From positions 62,001 through 126,000 of the forward strand of contig JAGYIV010000014.1 of the NCBI GenBank assembly GCA_018402345.1: DNA of 64,000 nt, given 5' to 3'. The stretch comes from Terrimicrobiaceae bacterium (GTDB taxonomy: Bacteria; Verrucomicrobiota; Verrucomicrobiia; Chthoniobacterales; Terrimicrobiaceae). The notes beneath the pieces are model-generated. The model made no database searches, had not been told where the DNA came from, and was given only the letters and a program-made list of their open reading frames with translations. This document shows, in pieces, positions 47,427-56,085 of the stretch; the first letter of the stretch is position 1, and each line of letters begins with the position of its first letter. The position numbers were made by a program, and so were the translations under genes.

Positions 47427-49733
47427 ATGACACCCGCGCTGACTTTTGCCTTTGGGCTCTTGCTGTTGATTTTGTTCGGCTGGTATTTCGCCAGCGATGT
47501 GCCTTCGAGGAAACGGTGGTTGGGACTGGTGCTGACGGTGCTTCTTGCGGCGTTCTGCATCGAGCAGGTCGTCCCGCCGGCGCAGAAGATTCGTCTTGGT
47601 CTCGATTTGCAGGGTGGAACGTCGTTTTTGATCCGGCTGGTGCCGCAGGGTGAAAATAGCATCACGCCCGATCTGCTCGACCAGGCGGTGGAGGTGATCC
47701 GCAAGCGTATCGATCAATACGGCGTCAGCGAGCCGGTAATCACGCCGCAGGGCAAGGACCGGATTTTGGTGCAGATCGCGGGCTTGGACACCAAGCAGAT
47801 CGAGGAGGCGAAATCCCAGCTCCAGCGAGTGGCGAAGCTGGAATTCGCGATCGTCGCCGAGGGCGGCCAAGCGAGGATCGACCGCATCGAGGCCGGCGAG
47901 GAGGTCATGGATCCCTCGCTTGTGGTGAAGACATTCCGCCCCGATGCGGAGGGCGGCGAGCCCGAGCGGATTCTGGTGAAGCGACGCCCCGCGCTTACCG
48001 GGGAATCGGTGACCAAGGCGTTCGCGTATTTCGACCAGCAAGGCTACGGCGTGTCGCTCGAACTCGATAGCGACGGTGCCCGGCAGTTCGACGAGGTGGC
48101 CCGCGAGAACCGTGGTCGGCAAATGGCGATCATCCTCGACGGCGAGGTCATTTCCGCGCCCGTCCTCCAGAGCGACAACTACGGGGGCCGCGCGCAGATC
48201 ACCGGCAATTTCGACGACAAGGAGGCCCGCGATCTGGCGAGCGCTTTGGAAAACCCCCTGCGCGTGCCTGTTCAAATCGTCGAGACCCGCAGCGTCTCTT
48301 CCACACTGGGCATGGACTCGATCCGCAGCGGTGTGTTTGCCGCCTTGGCCGGGCTGGGCCTCGTGGTCCTGTTCACGCTTTTCTACTACCGCTTCATCGG
48401 ACTGGTGGCGATCACCGGTCTGCTTCTGAACATGGTCATTCTCTTCGGGGCGATGGCGATGTTCCATTTCACCCTCACGCTGCCGGGCATCGCGGGAATC
48501 ATTCTCACGATCGGCATGGCGGTGGATGCCAACGTGCTCATCTACGAGCGGCTCCGCGAGGAGTTGGCAGCGGGCAAGTCGCTCGCCGCCGCGATCAATG
48601 GCGCCTACGACAAGGCCTTCAGCGCGATTTTCGACGCCAACGTCACTACCTTGATCACCTCGATGATTTTGTTCTGGCAGGCGTCGGGCTCGGTGAAGGG
48701 CTTCGCGGTCACGCTCACGCTGGGCATCATCGCCTCGATGTTCTCCTCGTTGCTCTACACGCGCACGGCGTTCCGCTGGCTAGTTGACAAGTTCGGTCTC
48801 ACAAAGGTCAGTATGCTCGACCTGGTGCCCCGGAAGACATTCGACTTCCTCGGCAAGCGCAACATCGCCGCTGTCCTTTCCGTGCTTATGATCGGCGGCT
48901 CGATCGGTGTGTTCGCCGTGAGGGGAGAGAAAAATTTTGGTATCGATTTCCTTGGCGGGGATTTGCTTGTGATCGACAGCGCCAAATCGCTGACAGTGGC
49001 CGAGGCGCGCACTGCGATCGATGACAACGCCGTGGTGATCCAATTCGAGCGCGAAGGCACCAAGGAGATGCTCACCTTCCGCAGTCCGCAGGGGACATCG
49101 GGGGAAATCCTCAAGAAACTCGACGCCGCGTTCCCCGACAGCGGAATCACTCCCGTCGCGCAGGATACGGTCGGACCACAGATCGGCATGGAATTCGCCA
49201 AAAGCTCTCTCATCGCACTCGGGCTCGGAATGCTCGGCATCCTTGTCTACGTGACCCTGCGGTTTGAATTCTCGTTTGCCCTCGGCGCGGTCGTCGCGTT
49301 GCTCCACGACGTGATCATCTCGATCGGCCTCTTCTCGCTTGTCGGCGGGGAATTGTCCCTCGTCATGGTCGGTGCCATCCTCACGATCGCCGGTTACTCG
49401 ATCAACGACACCATCGTGATTTTCGACCGCATCCGCGAGGGCCTCCGCACCGGTGAGCGCGGAAATATCCAGCACCTCATGAATGTGAGCATCAACCAAA
49501 CGCTGGGCCGCACGATCCTGACCGGCGGCACGACATTACTCTCGGTCGGCGCACTGTATTTCTACGGCGGTGTGGTGCTGCAGGATTTCTCGTTCGCCAT
49601 CATCGCCGGCATCGTGATCGGCACCTACTCGTCGATCTTCGTCGCCGCCCCCGTTGTCCTCTGGACTTCGAGACTGCGCGGCCGGAGCGTGCGCCGCGAG
49701 GTGCTCGAGACCGAGGCCCTTAAGAATGCCTGA
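47427..49733 (+). CDS. secDF: SecDF fusion, protein-export membrane protein
   Basis: 768 residues. SecD half (~1-460): TM1, then LGLDLQGGTSFLIR, the P1 domain, and AVDANVLIYERLREEL in TM4. SecF half (~470-768): NFGIDFLGGDLL, and YSINDTIVIFDRIRE in its TM4, with the conserved Asp of both proton-path helices. SecDF uses the proton gradient to pull exported proteins across the inner membrane. Fused secD-secF occurs in Bacillus and many PVC and Bacteroidetes-type bacteria. Confidence 0.96.
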   Translation: MTPALTFAFGLLLLILFGWYFASDVPSRKRWLGLVLTVLLAAFCIEQVVPPAQKIRLGLDLQGGTSFLIRLVPQGENSITPDLLDQAVEVIRKRIDQYGVSEPVITPQGKDRILVQIAGLDTKQIEEAKSQLQRVAKLEFAIVAEGGQARIDRIEAGEEVMDPSLVVKTFRPDAEGGEPERILVKRRPALTGESVTKAFAYFDQQGYGVSLELDSDGARQFDEVARENRGRQMAIILDGEVISAPVLQSDNYGGRAQITGNFDDKEARDLASALENPLRVPVQIVETRSVSSTLGMDSIRSGVFAALAGLGLVVLFTLFYYRFIGLVAITGLLLNMVILFGAMAMFHFTLTLPGIAGIILTIGMAVDANVLIYERLREELAAGKSLAAAINGAYDKAFSAIFDANVTTLITSMILFWQASGSVKGFAVTLTLGIIASMFSSLLYTRTAFRWLVDKFGLTKVSMLDLVPRKTFDFLGKRNIAAVLSVLMIGGSIGVFAVRGEKNFGIDFLGGDLLVIDSAKSLTVAEARTAIDDNAVVIQFEREGTKEMLTFRSPQGTSGEILKKLDAAFPDSGITPVAQDTVGPQIGMEFAKSSLIALGLGMLGILVYVTLRFEFSFALGAVVALLHDVIISIGLFSLVGGELSLVMVGAILTIAGYSINDTIVIFDRIREGLRTGERGNIQHLMNVSINQTLGRTILTGGTTLLSVGALYFYGGVVLQDFSFAIIAGIVIGTYSSIFVAAPVVLWTSRLRGRSVRREVLETEALKNA

Positions 49734-49854
49734 TTGGATAGGGGTGAACTGGAGAGGGTCAGCGCGCTTGCCCCGCATCCAGTCGTATTCATGCCACCGG
49801 AAGGCGCAAAGGCGTTCAACAGTCGAAGAGAGACGAATACGATTCCGCCAATCC

Positions 49855-50259
49855 ATGCAAACAATCGACCCCATCCACGGACCCAACAACCCGACACCCG
49901 AAGAAGTCGCCCGCATGAAGGTGAAATACTACGGCTCCATCATCGAACTCCGCCCGGAGAAGGAGAGGGAATACCGCGAACTCCACGCCGATGTCTGGCC
50001 TGAGGTGCGTGAAGCCATCGCCAAGGCGAACATTCGAAATTTCAACATTTATGTCACCGAGATCGCAGGGAAGCGGCTTCTCGTGAGCCATTTTGAATAT
50101 ATCGGGTCGAACCCCGAGGCGGATTTCGCGTTGATCGGCAACGATCCCACCACAAAGGAAAAATGGTGGCCGCTCACCGATGCCTGCCAGATTCGCCTGC
50201 CTGGAACCCCCGAGGGCAGCCAGTGGATGCCGATGGAGCAGGTCATGCACCTCGACTGA
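49855..50259 (+). CDS. L-rhamnose mutarotase-like protein (DUF718)
   Basis: 134 residues. After a 20-residue lead, the fold matches RhaU/YiiL: YYGSIIELRPEKEREYRELH (the conserved Tyr/His region, with the pattern EYRELHADVWPEV), NFNIYVTEI, HFEYIG and a C-terminal WWPLTDACQ with M..VMHLD. Mutarotases interconvert alpha and beta pyranose forms. Fucose and rhamnose mutarotases are similar at this level, so either sugar is possible. It is 121 nt after secDF and 56 nt before a permease. ATG at MKVKYYG, residue 21, is an alternative start. Confidence 0.8.
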   Translation: MQTIDPIHGPNNPTPEEVARMKVKYYGSIIELRPEKEREYRELHADVWPEVREAIAKANIRNFNIYVTEIAGKRLLVSHFEYIGSNPEADFALIGNDPTTKEKWWPLTDACQIRLPGTPEGSQWMPMEQVMHLD

Positions 50260-50315
50260 GCAAACAGCCTACCGCTCGCCATCCATGCCGGGCCTCCCCA
50301 GCGAAAAAAACCAGT

Positions 50316-51682
50316 ATGCCCGACCAACTCCAAGCCGCTGGAAAAGCACCCAAGCGGCTGGGCATGGTGCGTCTGGTGGGTCAATGCTGCTCGATCGGGC
50401 CGCTGATCGATATCGCCTTGTTTTTGGGGATCGTGGCCTCGCTCGCAGGGGCTATCGGGCCGCTCGCAGTCGCGCTGGCGGCGGCGGGCATGGTCCTGTT
50501 CTCGCTTGTGGTCGCCTTTTTTGCCTCGGAAACCGGGGAGCCGGTGCGATTGGAGATTATATCGGGCGCGCCTGGGGGCCGGCGGTCGGTGTTGGCGCGT
50601 TGGGTCTTTATGTGATTTCGCTGATTTTCTCGGGGGCCGGAGGGTTCACGATCGCCGTCGGGGAGCTGTGCACGCGGTTCACCGCGCTTTACTTTGAGAT
50701 CGATGTGCCGTGGTGGCTTGGGGCGATGCTTCTGGCTGTGGGCGCCTGGTGGATCAATGTGCGCGGCACGTCCTTCGCCACCGGCATTCAGTTCGCGATC
50801 GTGCTGCTCTCGGTGATTCCGTTTCTCATGACAGCGATCGCAGCTGTGCTGGAGGCTGGTGCCGCGAACACATGGGCGGTCTTTGCGTGGAACAATCCGC
50901 ATGGAGGTGATCTGTTCGCCGCGCTTCTCTTCAGTATCCTTCTTTTTGGCGGGTTCGAAACCGCCGGGGCGCTGGCAGAGGAAAGCAACAAGCCACGGCG
51001 TGACATTCCCATCGCACTTGTGGTCACGGTCACAGCCGCCGCCCTCCTGCTCGTGTTTTGTTCCTATGCTGGCACGATCCACTACGGGCAGGAGGCTGTG
51101 TCGAAGGACTGGGGCGGTGTCATGGATGGATATGCGCGGATGGCCGAGGTGCTGATCGGCCCCTGGGCGGCGCTGTGGATCCGGTTGGCGGTGCTTGTGG
51201 ACTTTGCGGCGACGTGCATCGGATTCACCCTCGCGGCCTCCAAGGGAATCTTCGCTCTCGCGCGGGCCGGAAGGTTGCCCGCTCCGCTGGCCCGCACCAA
51301 CAGGCATGGCGCCCCCTCCATGGCATCCAGTGTCGTGTTGGGATGCGCGCTCGTTGTGATTGCCGGCGGCATGTTCGTTCCCGCCGCCGCGCGCTTCCAA
51401 ACGCTCTTCGTGAGCGCCACCGCGCAGGCGCTGCTGCTTGTGCTCGTCTATGTCATGCTCGCCGCCGGTGGATTGGCCTTGTTGCTGCGGGCCCCGAAAT
51501 CCCAACCCGCCTGGCGGTGGATCGTTTTTCCCGCAGCGATGGTCGTTCCCCTGCTCGCGCTTTACGGAACCCTCGTCCCCCTGCCAGGCAGCCCCGAGAT
51601 TTACGGCTTGGCCGCCGGAATCCTCGCGCTCGCATTGACGGGCGGCTGGGTGGTCGCGCTGAAACGCAGGGGCTTGGTGTGA
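50316..51682 (+). CDS. APC superfamily amino acid permease, frameshifted
   Basis: Read across one frameshift near 50545-50552 the product is about 455 residues with 12 membrane segments. The first frame gives MPDQLQAAGK to FFASETGEP; the second continues GAIGDYIGRAWGPAVG to the stop. One lost G would join them. APC features include SCAGGF-like glycines in TM3 (FSGAGGFTIAVGE), and the conserved cytoplasmic turn GGFETAGALAEESNKPRRDIP (key part FETAGALAEE..RRDIP). Substrate is probably an amino acid or amine; not determinable here. Confidence 0.82.
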
Positions 51683-51697
51683 TCCAAGCGGCTTCGC

Positions 51698-52525
51698 TCA
51701 CGTCAGACTATGGATGACGAGGGCGGTGGCGTTGTCGCGGCCTGAGGCTTCTACGGCGGCTTGGACGATGCGGGCGGCGGGTTGGTCGGCGTATTCGCGG
51801 AGGGCTTCGTCCAGTCGGGCGTCGTAGAGGCCGTCGGTGACGCCATCGGTGCAGAGGAGAAATCGGGCGCCGGGTTCGAGGCCGATGGCGCCGATCTGGG
51901 GGTCGATATAGCGGTGGCCGGCGCCGAGGGCTTTTTGGAGGACATTGCGGCGGGGGTGGGTTTTCGCCTCGCGTTCGTTGAGTTGGCCGTTGCGCTGGAG
52001 CCAGCCGACGTGGGTGTCGTCGTCGGTGACTTGTTTGATGACGCCGCCGGGGGGCAGGAAATAGAGCCTGCTGTCGCCGACGTGGCCGAAATACAGCCAG
52101 CCGGGGGTGAACCAGCACAGCGTGAGCGTGGCTCCCATGCCGGCGCATTCCTCGTAGCTGGAACCGAGGTAGAGGAGGGAGCGGTGGATTTCGGCGAAGA
52201 GTTCCTGAAGGACGTCGCCGAAGCCGCTGGTGATGCCAGCGGCGCGCTGGCGGAAGAGCGGCGGGAGGATGCGGGTGATTTTTTCCACGGCGATGCGGCT
52301 GGCGAACTCGCCTGCCATGGCGCCGCCCATGCCGTCGCTGACGGCGAAGACAAAATCGTTTTCAAGAGTGGGAGCCTCACCCAGTTTTCCGAGGATGCGG
52401 GCGCCTGTGGCATCGATGGCCAGCCCGAGGAACGAATCCTCGTTGTTTTTGCGCACGCGGCCGCAATCCGTCTGCCCCCACCAGGCAAGTGAGCGAACGG
52501 GGGTTTCGATGTCGGGGGAGGTCAT
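51698..52525 (-). CDS. PP2C-family serine/threonine phosphatase
   Basis: 275 residues from MTSPDIETP. PP2C metal-site motifs in order: KNNEDSF, VSDGMGGAMAGEFAS, a central GHVGDSRLYF, CTDGVTDGLYD and GRDNATALVI. It would dephosphorylate Ser/Thr-phosphorylated proteins in the cytoplasm. The start overlaps the stop of a small kinase-like gene (ATGA), so the two are made together. No PASTA kinase is nearby. Confidence 0.93.
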   Translation of the reverse strand: MTSPDIETPVRSLAWWGQTDCGRVRKNNEDSFLGLAIDATGARILGKLGEAPTLENDFVFAVSDGMGGAMAGEFASRIAVEKITRILPPLFRQRAAGITSGFGDVLQELFAEIHRSLLYLGSSYEECAGMGATLTLCWFTPGWLYFGHVGDSRLYFLPPGGVIKQVTDDDTHVGWLQRNGQLNEREAKTHPRRNVLQKALGAGHRYIDPQIGAIGLEPGARFLLCTDGVTDGLYDARLDEALREYADQPAARIVQAAVEASGRDNATALVIHSLT

Positions 52526-52905
52526 GGAAGGGGGTCGAGGATGGTGGCGAACTCGAAGTCGATGAGGCAAAAGCGGCCGTCGGACTGCCGGTAGGTGACA
52601 TTGCGCAACTCGGCGTCGTCGTGGCGCACGCCGTAGCGCTCAAGCTCGGCGAACAGCTCACGGAGGCGGTCGTCGTCGAGATAGTCGACGCGGGTGCCGC
52701 AGCTGGAGGTCACGATTTTCAGCTCCGAGGGGTCGCTGTCGAGCAGGCGGGGGACAAACGGGCAATCGCGTTCATGCAGGTATTTGAGCACGCGGACCTC
52801 GTTCTCGAAGCGTTCTTTGGCCTTGGGGCCCCGGAATTGCTTGTGGACCCGCCCATCGTAGCCGATGCGGACCAAGGCGCGGAGGGTGTCTTTGACCTGG
52901 TTCAT
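52522..52905 (-). CDS. Minimal protein kinase-like protein
   Basis: 127 residues from MNQVKDTLRAL, about half a normal kinase. The sequence resembles a reduced kinase fold: VHKQFRG may hold the strand-3 Lys, RFENEVRVLKYL the helix-C Glu, RHDDAELRNVTY resembles the H-x-D-x4-N catalytic loop and LIDFEF the DFG region. There is no glycine loop and nothing after the DFG-like motif. It is coupled by a 4-nt overlap to the PP2C gene. Catalysis is uncertain; it could be a regulatory pseudokinase. An upstream in-frame extension was rejected as not conserved. Confidence 0.7.
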   Translation of the reverse strand: MNQVKDTLRALVRIGYDGRVHKQFRGPKAKERFENEVRVLKYLHERDCPFVPRLLDSDPSELKIVTSSCGTRVDYLDDDRLRELFAELERYGVRHDDAELRNVTYRQSDGRFCLIDFEFATILDPLP

Positions 52906-52936
52906 GGGGTCATCCTTCCATTCGCGCAGGGGGCTA

Positions 52937-53575
52937 TCAAGGAATCTCCCGACGCCGGAAGACGGGCTCGCAACCCGCCGCGCCGACGATCGCGGCGACG
53001 CTCGCCTCGAGGGCCTCGCGGGCTTTTTGCGGGATGCGGTCCTCCTCCAGATGGCGCTTTGCGGCACGCTCCAAGGCGCGACTGGCGCGGTGTCTTGTTT
53101 TTTCGGGAAGCGCGTTCCAATCCATGCCGGCGGGTTGGATGATGGTGGGAACGGTGAACTCGAGAGAGAGAATTTTCGGCATTGGCAGCGTGCAATCGAC
53201 CAAGCGGCCGCCGGCGCGCACGTCGAGTTGGAATGTCTCTCGGGAGCGGATGCCGGTCTTGGCGGTGTAGGTGCTCTCCACTACGAGTCCCTGGGCTTGC
53301 GGAAGGAGTCCCTCCAGCGTTTCGCGCACAGTGCCGACTGATTCAAGAAGCACGAATTCCTCGGTGCGGCTTGATTGGGCAAAGAGCGCGCCGGCATTTG
53401 CATGGATGCGCGGGGAGAATGGAAAATCCGCGGTGAAGCGTTCGTGAAGGGTGTTGGAGGTCTTCACCGCCTCGGCGGTGGGCTGGAGCATGAAGGTCCA
53501 TATGGCCCAGCATGCGGCGACGGTAACCGCCAACACCGCGAGGAAAACGGCGAATGAAACGCTCCAGGGTTTCAT
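52937..53575 (-). CDS. Membrane-anchored protein, DUF4230-like
   Basis: 212 residues: an N-terminal membrane helix (~8-28), then an exported domain. The pattern VLLESVGTV, VVESTYTAKTGIR, VDCTLPMPKILSLEF looks like DUF4230 proteins, whose function is unknown. The C-terminus is helical and basic (ASRALERAAKRHLEEDR). It starts 37 nt after the prenyl synthase stop and ends 31 nt before the kinase-like start, so all three or four genes may be one unit. Confidence 0.6.
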   Translation of the reverse strand: MKPWSVSFAVFLAVLAVTVAACWAIWTFMLQPTAEAVKTSNTLHERFTADFPFSPRIHANAGALFAQSSRTEEFVLLESVGTVRETLEGLLPQAQGLVVESTYTAKTGIRSRETFQLDVRAGGRLVDCTLPMPKILSLEFTVPTIIQPAGMDWNALPEKTRHRASRALERAAKRHLEEDRIPQKAREALEASVAAIVGAAGCEPVFRRREIP

Positions 53576-53612
53576 GGCAGCCGGTGTGCCCGGCGCGGCG
53601 CGGGTGGCAGGT

Positions 53613-54494
53613 TCAGCATGTGCGGTTCAACATTTGATCGGCGAGCGCGTGGAGGAAGGCTGCCCGGTCGCCGAAGGGCGCGAGGGCTTTGCGTGCGGAA
53701 TTGGTGAGGCGTGCGGCTTCCTTGCGGGATTTTTCGAGTCCGAAGATCGCGGGGTAGGTGGTCTTCCCGGCGGCAATGTCCTTTCCGGCGCTCTTGCCCA
53801 GCGACTCGGTGGATTGGGTGACGTCGAGGATGTCGTCCACGATTTGGAATGCGAGGCCGAGCGACTCGCCGAATTTGCCGAGGGCGCGCACTTCCTTCAG
53901 CGGGGCATTGGCGGCCATGGCGCCGAGGCGCAGGCTCGCGGCGATCATCGCCGCCGTCTTGCCGCGGTGGATGAACAAAAGGTCTTGCGGGGTGGAGGAT
54001 TTGTTCTCGGCCTCGATATCGGCCACCTGTCCGCCGATTAGTGATGAACTGCCAGCGGCGGAGGTGAGCTCAACAAAGAAATCCTGCAGCTTGTGGCGCG
54101 GGGTTTCCTTGGTCTCGGCAAGAATCTCGAAGGCGATCGTGAGAAGCGCATCGCCCGCCAGCACCGCGATGCCCTCACCGAAAACCTTGTGGGAGGTCGG
54201 GCGGCCGCGGCGGAGATCGTCGTCGTCCATGCAGGGGAGATCGTCATGCACGAGGGAATACGTGTGAACACACTCCACCGCGCAGGCTGCGGGGAGGGCG
54301 AGCGCCGGCTTGCCGCCGCAGGCTTCGGCCGCGGCAAGCGTGAGAACGGGGCGGAGCCGCTTGCCGCCGGAGAAGATGCTGTAGCGCATGGCGCGGTGCA
54401 GCGAGACGGGGCGGGTTTTTTCAGAGGGAAGCCAGCGGTCCAAGGAGCGATCGACCTTTTTGCGAAGTGAGTCGATGCGGGTTTTGACGTTCAT
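53613..54494 (-). CDS. ispA: Polyprenyl synthetase, farnesyl/geranylgeranyl diphosphate synthase type
   Basis: 293 residues from MNVKTRIDS. Both Asp-rich motifs are present: DDLPCMDDDDLRRG (first) and FQIVDDILDVT (second), along with GGKRLRP and GKTTYPAIFG. It condenses IPP with allylic diphosphates to make C15 or C20 prenyl diphosphate. The residues before the first motif (HTYSLVHDD) favour a farnesyl or geranylgeranyl product. The final gene of the isoprenoid precursor path ispG lies at the right edge. Confidence 0.9.
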   Translation of the reverse strand: MNVKTRIDSLRKKVDRSLDRWLPSEKTRPVSLHRAMRYSIFSGGKRLRPVLTLAAAEACGGKPALALPAACAVECVHTYSLVHDDLPCMDDDDLRRGRPTSHKVFGEGIAVLAGDALLTIAFEILAETKETPRHKLQDFFVELTSAAGSSSLIGGQVADIEAENKSSTPQDLLFIHRGKTAAMIAASLRLGAMAANAPLKEVRALGKFGESLGLAFQIVDDILDVTQSTESLGKSAGKDIAAGKTTYPAIFGLEKSRKEAARLTNSARKALAPFGDRAAFLHALADQMLNRTC

Positions 54495-54610
54495 GGAAGA
54501 GGAAAAATGTAGCGCCGTGTTATCGATCCGCGGGACGCCGCACAACATTCAATTCGCCGCAGAACTTATTCCTCCCATCGCGCCGCAAGCCGGTGCATGA
54601 TCCCCGCCCC

Positions 54611-55198
54611 ATGCAGCCGATTAAAATTGCCGTTCTTGGTTCCGGAAAAGGGTCCAACTTCCGTTCGATCCTGAATGCGATTCTCGCCGGGCAGATAAAG
54701 GCGAGGCCGGTGATTGCGGTATCGGATGTGCCCGGCGCGGGGATGTTGACGCTGGCGGAGAACCTCGGCGTGCCTACGGCGGTGGTCGAGGAGATGAAAT
54801 ACCGCACGCGGCTTTCCGAGGAGGTCGAGAGCGGACTTGTGGAGACACTGCGTGCCTCGGGTGCCGAGTTGATCGTGCTTGCGGGCTACATGCGTGTCGT
54901 GAAGCAGCCCCTCCTTGAGGCGTTTCCGCGCCGCATCATCAACATCCACCCCTCGCTTCTCCCAGCGTTTCCAGGATTGGAGGCGTGGAGGCAGGCGGTC
55001 GAGGCAGGCGTGGAGACCACTGGTTGCACGGTGCATTTCGTTGATTCGGGAATCGACTCGGGGGAGATCATCGCGCAGGCCGAAGTGCCAGTGCTCCCCG
55101 GCGACACCCCCGAGACGCTGCACGCGAGGATTCAGGAGGCCGAGCACCGACTTTACCCTGAGGTGATCAAGCGCTTCGCTGTCCGCGAGCTTCTTTGA
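54611..55198 (+). CDS. purN: Phosphoribosylglycinamide formyltransferase
   Basis: 195 residues from MQPIKIAVLGSG. PurN signature: LGSGKGSNF, LAGYMRVV, then the catalytic NIHPSLLPAFPG (Asn, His) and VHFVDSGIDSGEII with the catalytic Asp. It transfers formyl from 10-formyl-THF to GAR in purine synthesis. Divergent from the prenyl synthase gene. A GTG at 54593 is an alternative start. Confidence 0.96.
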   Translation: MQPIKIAVLGSGKGSNFRSILNAILAGQIKARPVIAVSDVPGAGMLTLAENLGVPTAVVEEMKYRTRLSEEVESGLVETLRASGAELIVLAGYMRVVKQPLLEAFPRRIINIHPSLLPAFPGLEAWRQAVEAGVETTGCTVHFVDSGIDSGEIIAQAEVPVLPGDTPETLHARIQEAEHRLYPEVIKRFAVRELL

Positions 55199-55279
55199 GG
55201 GGGCGAGCCAGGGCGGTGTTCAATGGGCTTGCATTCGGCGTGGTGGGGGGTGAAATGTCACTCGTCATTCATTCCCCCT

Positions 55280-56023
55280 ATGAAAACAAAATCCAAATTC
55301 GAGCTGTGCAGCGCGTTTCTCCGTTCCTCGTCGTTTTGGCATGACGAGATTGCTCCGGACAGTGTGGAAGGGCCCGTGATCACGATCTCCCAGGCGGCGG
55401 GCGCGCGGGGCAACCCCATTGCCGATGTGCTGGCGGGAGAGTTGCAGGGAAATCGAAATATCCCCAGATTCCGCGAATGGACGATCTTCAACCAATCGCT
55501 TGTTGAGCGCGTGATCGAAGAAAACAACCTGCCGAAATCGACCGTCAACTTTCTGGCCGAGGACAAGCGGGGGCGGATTGCCGATTACATCGGCGAGGCG
55601 CTCGGCTTGCACAAAGGGGCTTATACGGGCGTGGTGAAAACGGCCGAGACGATCCTCCGCATCGCACAGTCTGGAAATGCCGTCATCGTCGGGCGGGGTG
55701 GAAATTTCATCACTAGAAAGATCGAGATGGCGGTGCATGTGCGTCTGGTGGGTGCGCTCGACACGCGGATCAAAAGTTTTGCGAGAATCTACGGAGTCAC
55801 GCCGGCCGAGGCGGAGAAGGAGGTGGCGCGCCGCGATCGCGCGCGGAGGGATTACATCCAGGAGAATTTCGTGGAGGACATCAACGACCCCTGCCACTAC
55901 GACCTGGTGATCAACACCGACAACTTCAGCGATGCCGCTGCTGCGCGTCTCATTATCGCCGCGCTCGAGGAAAAGGCGTCGCTGGTGAGGACATCCGCTG
56001 AAGGCACATCAATGCGCGTCTGA
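55280..56023 (+). CDS. Cytidylate kinase-like family protein
   Basis: 247 residues. Family pattern: VITISQAAGARGNPIADVLA at the N-terminus in place of a standard P-loop, AILRIAQSGNAVIVGRGG, then MAVHVRLVGALDTRIKSF and a RRDRARRDYI helix, ending in DLVINTDNFS. The GARGNP loop lacks the GKS/T of true kinases, so NTP binding must differ. Members of this family are uncharacterised; some sit with DNA-repair or stress genes. It precedes the UvrD-like helicase by 62 nt. Confidence 0.82.
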   Translation: MKTKSKFELCSAFLRSSSFWHDEIAPDSVEGPVITISQAAGARGNPIADVLAGELQGNRNIPRFREWTIFNQSLVERVIEENNLPKSTVNFLAEDKRGRIADYIGEALGLHKGAYTGVVKTAETILRIAQSGNAVIVGRGGNFITRKIEMAVHVRLVGALDTRIKSFARIYGVTPAEAEKEVARRDRARRDYIQENFVEDINDPCHYDLVINTDNFSDAAAARLIIAALEEKASLVRTSAEGTSMRV

Positions 56024-56085
56024 CCGCCCGCGCTTCGGAAGCGTGCCTTGCGCAAGTGGTGGCCAGCACCTAAAACCACCGCCCG

